From: Streptomyces blattellae
GTDB lineage: Bacteria; Actinomycetota; Actinomycetes; Streptomycetales; Streptomycetaceae
Assembly (NCBI RefSeq): GCF_009709555.1
Contig: NZ_WJBG01000003.1
Span: 1-64,000, forward strand
DNA: 64,000 nucleotides
Reading direction: 5' to 3'
The notes below the pieces were generated by a model, which searched no databases, was not told the origin of the DNA, and was given only the letters and a program-made list of their open reading frames with translations. The translations under genes were made by a program, and so were the position numbers. Below, one piece after another: positions 27,817 to 37,948 of this stretch. Numbering within the stretch: position 1 is the first letter of the stretch; every line of letters begins with the position of its first letter.

Positions 27817-30800
27817 GTGCCCGACGGTCTCGACCGGTTGTTGGCCGCGCTGGTGGCGTGTGTTCCGGACGGCACGGACGCTCGCGACATGGCGGACGCC
27901 GTGTGGCTCGCCGCGGCCCGCTCGGCCGACGCCGGCCCCGTTGCCGCCGCCGCGTCCGAGGCTCCCGAGCCGGCGGCCGTCGAACCCGCCCCGCCCGAGG
28001 CGCCGCCCGACCCGGCCCCGCCACCTGGCGCCGCACCGCCCGATCCGGGGGTGTCCGCCCGCACCCCGGGCAGCGGCGACCGGGTCCGCGGCACCCCGCT
28101 GTCCGTGGGCCGCGCGGACGCGCTGCCCGAGACGCTCGCCGTCGGCCGTGCGCTGCGGCCGTTCCGGCGTACCTGGCGGGGCGGCGGCAGGACCCGGCTG
28201 GACATCGACGCCACCGTCGACCACTTCGCGCGCGGCGGGCCGCTCGTCCCGCTGTTCTCCCCTCGCCCGGAACGGCGGTTCGAAGTCGTCGCCCTCGTGG
28301 ACACCTCCCTGTCGATGAGCGTGTGGCACGAGACCGCACGCACCCTCACCCGGCTGCTCGGCGGCCTCGGCGCCTTCCGGACGGTGTCCACCTGGGAGTG
28401 GACGTGGGCCGACGCGCAGCCCCTGCTGCGCGACCACCGGGGCACACCGGTCCCCCCGGACCGGGTGCCCCACCACGGCAGCGGAGCCCACGGCCGACGG
28501 CTCCTGCTGGTCTTCTCCGATTGCGCCGCCCGCGGCTGGCACGGGCCGGCCCCCTGGCGGCTGCTCGGCGACTGGGGCCGGCGCGTCCCCGTCGTCCTCG
28601 TCGATCCGCTGCCGCCGCGTCTGTGGCGGCGCTCCGCCCTCGACCTGCCCGCCGTGCGCGCCACCGCCGCCGTCCCCGGCGGCCGCAACAGCACCCTGCG
28701 CCACCGGCTACCGCTGCGCTGGCGGCCACACCCCGGCCGCCCGACGGAACCCGGCCCCTGGCAGGCGCTCCCGGTCGCCACCTGCACCCCGTACTCCCTC
28801 GGCCGCTGGGCGAGCACCCTGATGGGCAGTGACCCACAGGGCTGCGACGCGGTCCTCGTCCCCGCCGCCGGGCGCCTGCCGCGCGCCGAACCCGCCGACG
28901 CCGAGCCCGCCGCCGACCCCGCGTCACTCGCGGACGCCTTCCTTCGCACAGGCTCCGCGCCCGCCGTCCGGCTCGCCATCCTCAGCTCCCACCTGCCCGA
29001 GATCACCCTGCCGCTGCTGCACGCCCTGCGCGCACAGGCCGTACCGGAGGCCCGGCTCTCCGACCTCGCCGAACTCCTCACCAGCGGCCTGCTCACCGTG
29101 ACCCGCGTCCCCGGGCACGACCCCGTTCTGGCGTTCCGCGAACCCGCCCGGTCCCGGCTCGGCGCCCACCTGACGACCCACGACGCGTGGCAGACCCTGC
29201 GGGCCCTCACCCGGCATCTGGAGACCCATCCGCACGCGCCGCACGGCATCGCGGCGGTCCTGCACTCACCGGGGGCCATCGGTGAACTGCCCGCCCAGCT
29301 ACAGCCGTTCGCCCATGCGACGCTGGCGACCCGGCGGCGGCTGGGGATCTCGGACGGCGGGAGCGGAGGTGCCGAGGAGGCGGGTGAACGGCTGCCGGAC
29401 CTCGTGCACATCGTCGAGTTCGGACGGATCACCGAGTTGAGCGGAGGAAGTCATGTCCAGCTGACGGGTGCCGGAGTCCTCCTGGCCGCGCGCCTGGTTC
29501 TCGCGGCGACACCTCCGCCGCTGCCGGGCCAGGGCCCGCTTGTGGCGATGAGGTCCCGTGGCCACGGCGAGCGGGATCGAGCCCGATGCCGGCAGATCTG
29601 GCGCAGCCGGGAGTTCGGCGTCGCCCTGTACCTGACCGAGGCCGGCATCGCCGGTCCTGTCGACGCCACCCCCACTCCGGCCTGGGCCGAGCCCGCCCCG
29701 ACGGCACCGCCCGTGCCGTGCCGCACAGTCGTCTCCCCGGCGCCCGGAGAACCGCCCTCTTTCCTGACCGGCGTCCTGCACGGTGATGTCGTCGGCTTCG
29801 AACCCGCGGCCCCGCAGCCGTTGTCCGTCCCGCCCGGCGCACCCGTGTTCCACGGGAGCGAGTTGCTGGGCCTCGCCCGGACTGTCGTACGGGAACCGGG
29901 CGAGCCGGACCGGCTCAGCGTGGTCGGCATCGGTGACCTGGCCCGCGACCGGGGCTTCATGGCCGAGGTGAACCGGCACCTGCCCCAACCGCCGCGCCTG
30001 CGCGTCCTCGGCGCCGCGCCACCCCCGGCCGCCGTCCCCAAGCGGCCCGCCCGCTTCCTGATCGGGAACCTCCCCCGCCCCTGGCTGGGCGGCCCTTCCC
30101 AGGCCGCCGCCCTCGCCCGGGACTGGGAGGACACCGCCGGGTTCGGACTGATCGTGCTGGGCGGCGAGTCGGCGGCCGAGAAGCGGTCCTACGCCGCGAG
30201 CGCCGTCCGCCGCGAGTGGGACGAGCGCAGGGTGGACCTGGTCGTCTGGGTCACCGGGAGCAGCACGGCAGGGATCCGCGCGCGGTACGCCGAGGCGGAG
30301 GCGGTGATCGCCGGCACGGACACGGCCGGCACGGACGACGGCGTACGGGCCTTCTTCGACCGGCTGCGGAGCATGACCCGGCCCTGGATCGTCGTCGTGG
30401 ACGGACTGGACGAGGTCGTACTGCCCGACGAGGTACGACCGCCGCTCACGACGTACGGACGGGTCGTGGTCACGGGTACGGGGCCGCGGCTGCGCGCGCC
30501 GACGCAGGGCGGGACGCGGAGCCGGCGTCGACGCCGGCTCGGGCTCACTGACTCCCCCTATTTCTTCCTCAGTTGGGCAGGCGACGAGAGCGCGCCCTAT
30601 GTCATGCGTTTCTACGACGATCTCGTGGCCGAGCTCAGGGACCGGGATGCGGATCTGCGTGCGCAGCCGCCCTTCCGGGACCTTGAGCACGTCAAGCTCG
30701 CTGCCGATTGGGCAGAAGTGCTGGGCCGTGCCGTCGGTTTCTGCCGGACTTTCGTGGCGCTGTACTCACCGTCGTACTTCCGCAGCTGGTCCTGCGGAAG

Positions 30801-31686
30801 GGAGTTCGCGGCCTTCTCGGACAGGTTGACGCGGTACCGGGAACTCACCGATGTCGACGCCCGCGCGCTCGTCCCCGTCCAGTGGGCTCCCCCGGCCGTC
30901 TCACTTCCCGATGCGGCGGCGCGGTACCAGCTTCTGGACCCCGGCCAGGGCGAGCCGTACGCACAGCACGGGCTGCTGGAACTGCTGCGTACCGAACCGT
31001 CCGGCGAGCCCTACCGCCGTGTGGTCCAGTCCGTCGCGGACGCGGTCCACAGGGCGGCGGAAGTCTTTCACCTGCCCATCGCGCCGGACCTCGATCTGAA
31101 CTCGGTCCCGTCCGCCTTCCCCGGACAGCAGGTGTCCGAGCGGTCCGCTCATGCCCGCGTGTTCGTCACGCCCGATGCGTCCTCCCTGGCTCCCCGGGTA
31201 CAGCGGGTGATCACGGAGGAAGGGCTGACCACGTCCGTGCACCTCATCGACGGCTCACTGGCGAGAAGCCTGCACAGAGCCGAGCAACTGGCGCAGATCT
31301 GCATTCTGATCGTCGATCCACGGAGCCTCAGCGACACCGAACTGCGCGCAGCGCTCCTTGCGTTCGACGGCCGGAACCATCCCCTCACCGGCGTGATCGT
31401 CCCCTGGGAGCACGACGAAGGCTTTGCCCAGGACGACGAGGCTCTCTGGGACGGCGTCCGGGAGGTGTTCTCGCGCAACTGGGTGCGCCGCAACGACCCG
31501 CATGAGCCCTTGTTCCGCATCCGCGTGACCAGTGAGCGGCTCGACGAGGTGCTGGCCGTCATGGTCGCGGTCGCCGTGAACCGGCTCATCGACGCGACAC
31601 CCCCGCGCCGGCTGCCCACCGGACCGCTGGCCCCGCCCCTGCCCGGGCTGGCGTCCCCGAGGAGGGCCGAGGCGCATGACGAGTGA
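27457..31686 (+). CDS. Multidomain protein: 12-aa repeats, SAV_2336-type region with vWA, degenerate NB-ARC-like domain, FxsC/TIR-like domain
   Basis: 1409 aa. Residues 1-120 are ten 12-residue repeats encoded by a 36-bp array. The SAV_2336-type N-terminus starts at 121 (VPDGLDRLLAALVAC). A vWA domain lies at about 275-470 with MIDAS VDTSLSM (Asp282, Ser284, Ser286). Residues about 860-1020 resemble an NB-ARC NTPase, but the P-loop is GGESAAEKRS at 902-911 instead of GGxGGxGKT, while Walker B VVVDGLDEV (Asp982) is kept. From 1035 (YFFLSWAGDE) an FxsC-like TIR-type domain follows, with SWSCGREF placing a Glu at 1116. Initiation may also occur at the in-frame GTG 27817, which would omit the repeats. 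The NTPase-like and FxsC parts look fused in from other genes. Confidence 0.85.
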   Translation: MPDGPDGRLGSPPPDGPHHQPNPPAPYGPDHRSNRPAPDGPNRRSNPPAPNGPDRRSNPPAPNGPHHQPNPPAPNGPHHQPNPPAPNGPDRRSNPPAPNGPDHRSNPPAPNGPNRRSNRAVPDGLDRLLAALVACVPDGTDARDMADAVWLAAARSADAGPVAAAASEAPEPAAVEPAPPEAPPDPAPPPGAAPPDPGVSARTPGSGDRVRGTPLSVGRADALPETLAVGRALRPFRRTWRGGGRTRLDIDATVDHFARGGPLVPLFSPRPERRFEVVALVDTSLSMSVWHETARTLTRLLGGLGAFRTVSTWEWTWADAQPLLRDHRGTPVPPDRVPHHGSGAHGRRLLLVFSDCAARGWHGPAPWRLLGDWGRRVPVVLVDPLPPRLWRRSALDLPAVRATAAVPGGRNSTLRHRLPLRWRPHPGRPTEPGPWQALPVATCTPYSLGRWASTLMGSDPQGCDAVLVPAAGRLPRAEPADAEPAADPASLADAFLRTGSAPAVRLAILSSHLPEITLPLLHALRAQAVPEARLSDLAELLTSGLLTVTRVPGHDPVLAFREPARSRLGAHLTTHDAWQTLRALTRHLETHPHAPHGIAAVLHSPGAIGELPAQLQPFAHATLATRRRLGISDGGSGGAEEAGERLPDLVHIVEFGRITELSGGSHVQLTGAGVLLAARLVLAATPPPLPGQGPLVAMRSRGHGERDRARCRQIWRSREFGVALYLTEAGIAGPVDATPTPAWAEPAPTAPPVPCRTVVSPAPGEPPSFLTGVLHGDVVGFEPAAPQPLSVPPGAPVFHGSELLGLARTVVREPGEPDRLSVVGIGDLARDRGFMAEVNRHLPQPPRLRVLGAAPPPAAVPKRPARFLIGNLPRPWLGGPSQAAALARDWEDTAGFGLIVLGGESAAEKRSYAASAVRREWDERRVDLVVWVTGSSTAGIRARYAEAEAVIAGTDTAGTDDGVRAFFDRLRSMTRPWIVVVDGLDEVVLPDEVRPPLTTYGRVVVTGTGPRLRAPTQGGTRSRRRRRLGLTDSPYFFLSWAGDESAPYVMRFYDDLVAELRDRDADLRAQPPFRDLEHVKLAADWAEVLGRAVGFCRTFVALYSPSYFRSWSCGREFAAFSDRLTRYRELTDVDARALVPVQWAPPAVSLPDAAARYQLLDPGQGEPYAQHGLLELLRTEPSGEPYRRVVQSVADAVHRAAEVFHLPIAPDLDLNSVPSAFPGQQVSERSAHARVFVTPDASSLAPRVQRVITEEGLTTSVHLIDGSLARSLHRAEQLAQICILIVDPRSLSDTELRAALLAFDGRNHPLTGVIVPWEHDEGFAQDDEALWDGVREVFSRNWVRRNDPHEPLFRIRVTSERLDEVLAVMVAVAVNRLIDATPPRRLPTGPLAPPLPGLASPRRAEAHDE
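30519..30540. repeat. 22-bp perfect palindrome at the fusion point before the FxsC-like domain
   Basis: Each half is GAGCCGGCGTC read from its own strand, with no central spacer. It encodes an Arg run in the linker between the degenerate NTPase-like domain and the FxsC/TIR-like domain. It may be a relic of a former intergenic terminator or a recombination point. Confidence 0.7.
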
Positions 31687-32701
31687 CATCGGCGGCCGGG
31701 GCAGGATCGTCACCTTCTACTCGTACAAGGGCGGCGCGGGGCGCACGATGGCGCTGGTCAACGTCGGCTGGATCCTGGCCTCGGCCGGGCGACGGGTCCT
31801 CGTCGTGGACTGGGACCTGGAAGCCCCGGGCGCGCACAACTTCCTTCACCCGCTGCTCGTCGACACGCACCTGCGGTCGACCGACGGCCTCATCGAGCTC
31901 GTCCGGGGGTATGTCAGCGAGGTGCTCAGGCCGCCCGCCGAGGACGAGCCGGACGACGGGGACTGGCTGCGGGCCTGGGTGCGCCCCGCCCGGTATGTCA
32001 CCGGGACCGATCTGCGTCTGTCCTCCGGCGGTCGCCTGGACCTGATGCCCGCGGGGCGGCAGCAGCCGCGGTATGCGGCAGCCGTCTCGACCTTCAACTG
32101 GTATCGCTTCTACGAGGCGCTCGGCGGTGGAACGCTCCTCCAGACGCTTCGGGGGGAGCTGACCGCGGCCTACGACTACGTCCTCGTCGACTGCCGGGCG
32201 GGCGCCGCCCCCACGGTCGGGATGTGCACCGTCGCGCTGCCGGACGACCTTGTCGCCTGTTTCCCCTACTCCTTGCAGAGCATCGAGGGTACGGCCGCGA
32301 CGGCCGTCACCGCCCAGCGGTCCGCACCGCGTCCCCTGCGGGTGCTGCCGGTGCCGATGCGGGTCGAGGACAGCGAGCGGGACCTGCTCGAACGGGCGCG
32401 TGACACCGCCCGGGAGGTGTTCGCCCCCTGCCTCTCCTGGCTCGTCGACGGCGACCACGACCGCTACTGGGGGGAGGTCGAGACCCCGTACCGCTCCTTC
32501 TACGCCCACGAGGAAATCCCCGCCACGGTGGGCGACCGCCCCGCCCAGCCCGGCACCCTGCTCGCCGCCTACGAGCGGCTGACGTCCTGGATCAGCGACG
32601 GCACGGTCACCTCACTGGTCCCGCTCCCGGAGGAGGAGCGCCGGCGGCTGATGCGGGCCTACCGCGACCGCGATCCGTACCCGGACTACCCGTCGCGGTA
32701 G
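31676..32701 (+). CDS. KGGAGR-motif variant ParA/MinD-like ATPase
   Basis: 341 aa. The deviant Walker A is IVTFYSYKGGAGRTMALVNVGWILA: in place of KGGxGKT it has Lys18-Gly-Gly-Ala-Gly-Arg23. VLVVDWDLEAPG supplies Walker A' and YDYVLVDCRAGAAPT Walker B. This KGGVGR-type variant is typical of ATPases encoded with FxsC/TIR-like or NB-ARC-TPR proteins in Streptomyces. The lysine that contacts phosphate in the P-loop is an Arg, so hydrolysis may be altered; signature Lys18 is kept. It is the last gene of the operon and overlaps the previous one by 11 bases. Confidence 0.87.
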   Translation: MTSDIGGRGRIVTFYSYKGGAGRTMALVNVGWILASAGRRVLVVDWDLEAPGAHNFLHPLLVDTHLRSTDGLIELVRGYVSEVLRPPAEDEPDDGDWLRAWVRPARYVTGTDLRLSSGGRLDLMPAGRQQPRYAAAVSTFNWYRFYEALGGGTLLQTLRGELTAAYDYVLVDCRAGAAPTVGMCTVALPDDLVACFPYSLQSIEGTAATAVTAQRSAPRPLRVLPVPMRVEDSERDLLERARDTAREVFAPCLSWLVDGDHDRYWGEVETPYRSFYAHEEIPATVGDRPAQPGTLLAAYERLTSWISDGTVTSLVPLPEEERRRLMRAYRDRDPYPDYPSR

Positions 32702-34006
<1,305 letters not shown>

Positions 34007-34038
34007 ACACGCGGGAGACTTCCTACACCCCCTTTCCT

Positions 34039-34058
34039 AACCCCTTGTCGAAAGTCTT
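34039..34058. promoter_or_regulatory. Candidate ROK operator, copy 1
   Basis: AACCCCTTGTCGAAAGTCTT lies about 155 bases before the ROK gene. A near copy, AACCCCTTGCCGAAGGCTT, lies at 35578-35596 before the binding-protein gene. They share AACCCCTTG-CGAA-G and a final TT, with one base indel. Confidence 0.5.
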
Positions 34059-34212
34059 CGCAGCCCATAGCCTTGCGCCGCGCCGGTGCCGACGTCGACC
34101 CGGCCCGAGCTGAGGGGATGGAGGCCGACCCGGTGCTGTGCCTTTCCGGGGGACAACCCCCGTACCCCCGGCCGAACGATGTGCACCGGCGCTTGCCAGT
34201 AAGGGGAGTTCG

Positions 34213-35463
34213 ATGAAGCGCGGCACCTCACGTGACATCCGCACCGCGAACCGCTACGAGGTACTGCGCCAGATCATCGCCGAATCGCCCACCTCCCGGC
34301 AGGAGCTGGCCGCCGCAACCGGGCTGAGCCTGGCCACCGTGGCCACGCTCGTCGGTGAGCTGCTCGACCTCCGCATGATCACGGAGGTCGGGTTCGAGGA
34401 CTCGGCGGGAGGCCGCCCCCGGGGACTCGTGGCCGTCAACGCGTCGGGGGGCGCGTTGATCGGCGTCGACATCGCGGAGACGTACGTCCATGTCGAGCTG
34501 TTCGATCTCGCGCTGAACGTCCTGGCCCGCGCCGACGAGAACATGCGGCCCGGCGAGAGCCTCCCGCAGCAGGTCGTCGTCCATGTCGCCGCGGCCGTCG
34601 GCTCGGTGGTCGCGCAGGCCGGCATTGAGGGCGCGCGCGTTCTCGGCGTCGGGGTGAGCGTGCCGGGGCAGGTGGACCGCGACACCGGGGTCGCCGAGTA
34701 CGCGCCCAACTGGGACTGGCACGATGTGCCGCTTCTCGACCTGCTCTCCGAGGTCATCGCCTACCCCCTCTACCTGGACAATCCGCTGCGGGCCGGCGCG
34801 GTCGCGGAGATGTGGTTCGGGGCGGCGCGGGGGCGCGGGGACACGGTGGTGGTCAACCTCGGAACAGGCGTCGGTGCCGGGCTCGCGCTCGGCGGGGGGC
34901 TGTACCGGGGGGTGAGCAACAGCGCCGGCGAATGGGGCCATACCACGCTCGTCCTGGACGGGCGACTGTGCCGCTGCGGCAACCACGGCTGTGTGGAGGC
35001 CTATGTCGGCGCGGCCGGAATCATGCTGAACCTGCGGGAGTTGAGCCCGCAGAGCCCGCTGCTCCACCCGGACGACCAGACAGCCACGATCGACGCGCTG
35101 GCGCTCGGCGTGAGCGCGAACGACCCCGTGGCCCTCAAGGTCGTACGGGAGACGGCGCGTTACATCGGCGCCGGCATCGCCAACCTGGTCAACGTCCTCA
35201 ACCCCGAAGTGGTCGTGCTCAGCAGCTGGGTCGCCCGCACGCTCGGCGAACCCCTGCTGCACGACGTGCGCGACGCCGTCGGGCGGCACGCGCTCAGGCG
35301 TCCGCTGGCCGCCACCGAGATCGTCCTCTCCTCCATCCCCACCGACCCGGCGTGCCTGGGCGCGGCCACGTTCGCGCTCGAAGGCGCACTGCAGTCCCTG
35401 GGGCAGAGGACTGCCGCAAAGCGCGCCACCCCGGCGAGGAGCCGTAATGCACCACCTTCTTGA
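34213..35463 (+). CDS. ROK family transcriptional regulator
   Basis: 416 aa. An N-terminal winged helix (NRYEVLRQIIAESPTSRQELAAATGLSLATVATLV) is followed by a ROK sugar-binding fold. The fold has VNLGTGVGAGLALGGGLY and the zinc motif CRCGNHGCVEAYVG. Such proteins repress sugar uptake and catabolism genes until the sugar binds. The next genes are an ABC sugar importer and a beta-galactosidase on the same strand, so they are the likely targets. ATG at 34213 has GGGGAG upstream. Confidence 0.93.
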   Translation: MKRGTSRDIRTANRYEVLRQIIAESPTSRQELAAATGLSLATVATLVGELLDLRMITEVGFEDSAGGRPRGLVAVNASGGALIGVDIAETYVHVELFDLALNVLARADENMRPGESLPQQVVVHVAAAVGSVVAQAGIEGARVLGVGVSVPGQVDRDTGVAEYAPNWDWHDVPLLDLLSEVIAYPLYLDNPLRAGAVAEMWFGAARGRGDTVVVNLGTGVGAGLALGGGLYRGVSNSAGEWGHTTLVLDGRLCRCGNHGCVEAYVGAAGIMLNLRELSPQSPLLHPDDQTATIDALALGVSANDPVALKVVRETARYIGAGIANLVNVLNPEVVVLSSWVARTLGEPLLHDVRDAVGRHALRRPLAATEIVLSSIPTDPACLGAATFALEGALQSLGQRTAAKRATPARSRNAPPS

Positions 35464-35577
35464 CGACGGAAGGGATGCGTGCGACTCACCCGCGAGACCG
35501 CTGTTCTCGTCCGGCGCCCGCCCCTTGTCGCGTCCGGCATTCCGAACGCCGTACAACGCTTCGTGCAGACTTCGTCC

Positions 35578-35596
35578 AACCCCTTGCCGAAGGCTT
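35578..35596. promoter_or_regulatory. Candidate ROK operator, copy 2
   Basis: AACCCCTTGCCGAAGGCTT, about 110 bases before the solute-binding protein gene, matches the site at 34039-34058 upstream of the ROK gene. A further GCCGAAGG follows directly, so the site may extend. Confidence 0.5.
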
Positions 35597-35708
35597 AGCC
35601 GAAGGTTAACGTCCCCGCACCGCAAGCCGAATTGGGCCATCGGTTGAGCCACCGGCCATCGAGCCGTGGAGCCGCAGCCGCAGCACCACTCAAGACAAGG
35701 ACGTCAAA

Positions 35709-36962
35709 ATGTCGGCACTGAGCAACAGAAACTGGGACCGCCGGACCGTACTGCGTGCCGCGATGGGGCTGGCCGCCGCCGGAGGGCTCGCCGCGTGCGG
35801 CAGCAACACCGGCCGGGACTCGGGCGACAGCCTCGTCCAGTACTTCCACGCGTACGGCGAGGCGGGCACCGAGCAGGCCATCAAGCGGTACGCGAACGCG
35901 TACGACAACGCGGACGTGACCACGCAGTGGATCACCGGGTCGAACTTCGAGAGCAAGCTGTTCGCGGCGCTGCTCACCGACTCGGCGCCCGACGTGTTCG
36001 AGTTCCACCCGCAGTACCAGCTCATCGACAGCGGTCAGGTGGCCGACCTCACCGACCTGGTCGAGCCGGTCAAGGACGACTTCAACCAGGCGGACATCGC
36101 CTCGCACACGGTCGACGGCAAGATATACGGCATCCGCATGATCGACGACCCGCAGTTCTTCTTCTACCGCAAGTCGATGCTGGAGGATGCGGGCGTCCAG
36201 CCGCCGACCACGCTGGAGGAGCTGCTGGAGGCTGCCGCCAAGCTCACCACCGACGACGTCAAGGGCCTGTTCCTCGGCAACGACCTGCACGCCGTCATCC
36301 AGCCGCTGATCTACGCGGCCGGCGCCGACACCCTCGACGACAACAACAAGATCGCCTACCACACGGACGGCGTCGTCGAGGGCATCAAGCAGATGCGCAA
36401 GCTGTTCACCAGCGGCGACCTGCTCCTCGACGCCCCGGCCGACTTCTGGGACCCGTCCGCGCTCAACCAGGGGCTGTGCGCCATCCAGTGGTGCGGCATG
36501 TGGGCCATGCCGCAGTTCCAGGAGGCGCTCGGCGACGACCTCGGCATCATGCCGTTCCCGAAGATCGGCGACGCCGGCCAGCCGGCCGTCTACAACGGCG
36601 GCTGGTCGATGTTCGTCAACGCCAAGAGCGACAAGGTCGACGAGGCCAAGGAATACGTCAAGTGGCTGTGGATCGACCAGAAGGACTACCAGGAGGACTG
36701 GGCCCTGTCCTACGGCTTCCACATCCCGCCGCGCACCTCGATCGCCGAAAGCGCCGAGAAGCTCAAGTCGGGTCTGCCGGCCGAGGGCGTCAAGCTGTTC
36801 AACGAGTACGGCAAGTTCGACCGGATCGGCTGGACGCAGGCGATGATCACCGCCACGGAGGACGTCTTCGCCAACAGCGTCCGCAAGGGCAATGACCCGG
36901 AGGCCGAGCTCGACAAGTGCGACGACAAGGTCAACTCCGAGCTCAAGAAGCTCTTCGGATAA
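35709..36962 (+). CDS. Sugar ABC transporter, extracellular solute-binding lipoprotein
   Basis: 417 aa. The twin-arginine and lipobox signal NWDRRTVLRAAMGLAAAGGLAACGS has the Cys at the lipid attachment site, so it is anchored outside the membrane. The rest is a family 1 binding-protein fold (LLTDSAPDVFEFHPQY, AALLTDS, VYNGGWSMFVNAKSDK). It delivers an oligosaccharide, probably a galactoside given the GH2 gene downstream, to the two permeases. No ATPase gene is in the operon; Streptomyces importers of this class usually share MsiK, which is outside the window. Confidence 0.93.
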   Translation: MSALSNRNWDRRTVLRAAMGLAAAGGLAACGSNTGRDSGDSLVQYFHAYGEAGTEQAIKRYANAYDNADVTTQWITGSNFESKLFAALLTDSAPDVFEFHPQYQLIDSGQVADLTDLVEPVKDDFNQADIASHTVDGKIYGIRMIDDPQFFFYRKSMLEDAGVQPPTTLEELLEAAAKLTTDDVKGLFLGNDLHAVIQPLIYAAGADTLDDNNKIAYHTDGVVEGIKQMRKLFTSGDLLLDAPADFWDPSALNQGLCAIQWCGMWAMPQFQEALGDDLGIMPFPKIGDAGQPAVYNGGWSMFVNAKSDKVDEAKEYVKWLWIDQKDYQEDWALSYGFHIPPRTSIAESAEKLKSGLPAEGVKLFNEYGKFDRIGWTQAMITATEDVFANSVRKGNDPEAELDKCDDKVNSELKKLFG

Positions 36963-36982
36963 GCCCCGGACGGATTTCCGCG

Positions 36983-37948
36983 ATGTCGACAACCACCAAG
37001 CTCGACCACGCGCCCCCCGCCGCGGCCAAGGCTCCCAAGGCCGGGCCGTGGCGGGGGCTGCGGGGCAGCCGTACCTTCAACTTCTGGCTCTTCACCGGCC
37101 CGTTCCTCGCCGGGCTGCTGATCTTCGTCTACATCCCCATCGGCTGGAGCATCTACCTCAGCTTCTTCGAGGCCCGGTTCACCGTGACGCCGGAGAAGTT
37201 CGTCGGCTTCGACAACTTCCGGGAGATGCTGAGCAACGACGACTTCATGGGCTCGCTCGTCACCTTCACCGTCTTCGCCGCGATCATCGTGCCCACCACC
37301 TGGGCGCTGTCGCTGGGTCTGGCGCTGCTGGTGAACCGGCTGCGGTTCATGCGGGCGTTCTTCCGGTCGGTGTTCTTCCTGCCCACCGCGGTCAGCTATG
37401 TCGCCGCGTCACTGATCTGGAAGATGTCCATCTTCAACGGCGTCCGCTTCGGCCTCGCCAACACCGTGCTGGGCGTGTTCGACGTCGGGAACGTCGCCTG
37501 GCTCGCCAACCCCGATCCGCCGTGGTACTGGCTGGTCATCGTCACCGCACGACTGTGGCTGCAGTGCGGTTTCTACATGATTCTCTTCCTGGCCGCGCTG
37601 CAGAACATCCCGGGCGAGCTGTACGAGGCCGCCGCGATCGACGGTGCGAAGCGGGGCTGGCAGACCTTCTGGTACATCACGCTGCCGCAGCTGCGCGCCA
37701 CCTCCACGGCCGTGATCCTGCTGCTGCTCGTCGCGGCCTATCAAGCCTTCGACGAGTTCTTCAACCTGCTGGAGCGCACCACCTGGGGCCGACCACCCCT
37801 CGTCGAGCTCTACTACATCGCCCTCGGCGAGGAGCAGGACTACGGCAGAGGCAGCGCCGGTGCCGTGATCCTGACCTTGCTGATCTGCACCGTGACCCTG
37901 TTCCAGGGCAGGATCATGGGCTTCGGAAGGGGTGAGGAGGCCAAGTGA
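36983..37948 (+). CDS. Sugar ABC transporter permease (MalF type)
   Basis: 321 aa with six membrane segments (first FWLFTGPFLAGLLIFVYIPIGWS). The EAA loop ELYEAAAIDGAKRGWQTFWYITLP contacts the ATPase. It starts 20 bases after the binding-protein gene and its TGA overlaps the GTG of the second permease. Confidence 0.95.
   Translation: MSTTTKLDHAPPAAAKAPKAGPWRGLRGSRTFNFWLFTGPFLAGLLIFVYIPIGWSIYLSFFEARFTVTPEKFVGFDNFREMLSNDDFMGSLVTFTVFAAIIVPTTWALSLGLALLVNRLRFMRAFFRSVFFLPTAVSYVAASLIWKMSIFNGVRFGLANTVLGVFDVGNVAWLANPDPPWYWLVIVTARLWLQCGFYMILFLAALQNIPGELYEAAAIDGAKRGWQTFWYITLPQLRATSTAVILLLLVAAYQAFDEFFNLLERTTWGRPPLVELYYIALGEEQDYGRGSAGAVILTLLICTVTLFQGRIMGFGRGEEAK

Noticed and set aside
34228..35652. Minus-strand frame (474 codons) opposite the ROK gene
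   Set aside because: Shadow of the ROK gene, which has intact helix-turn-helix and zinc motifs.
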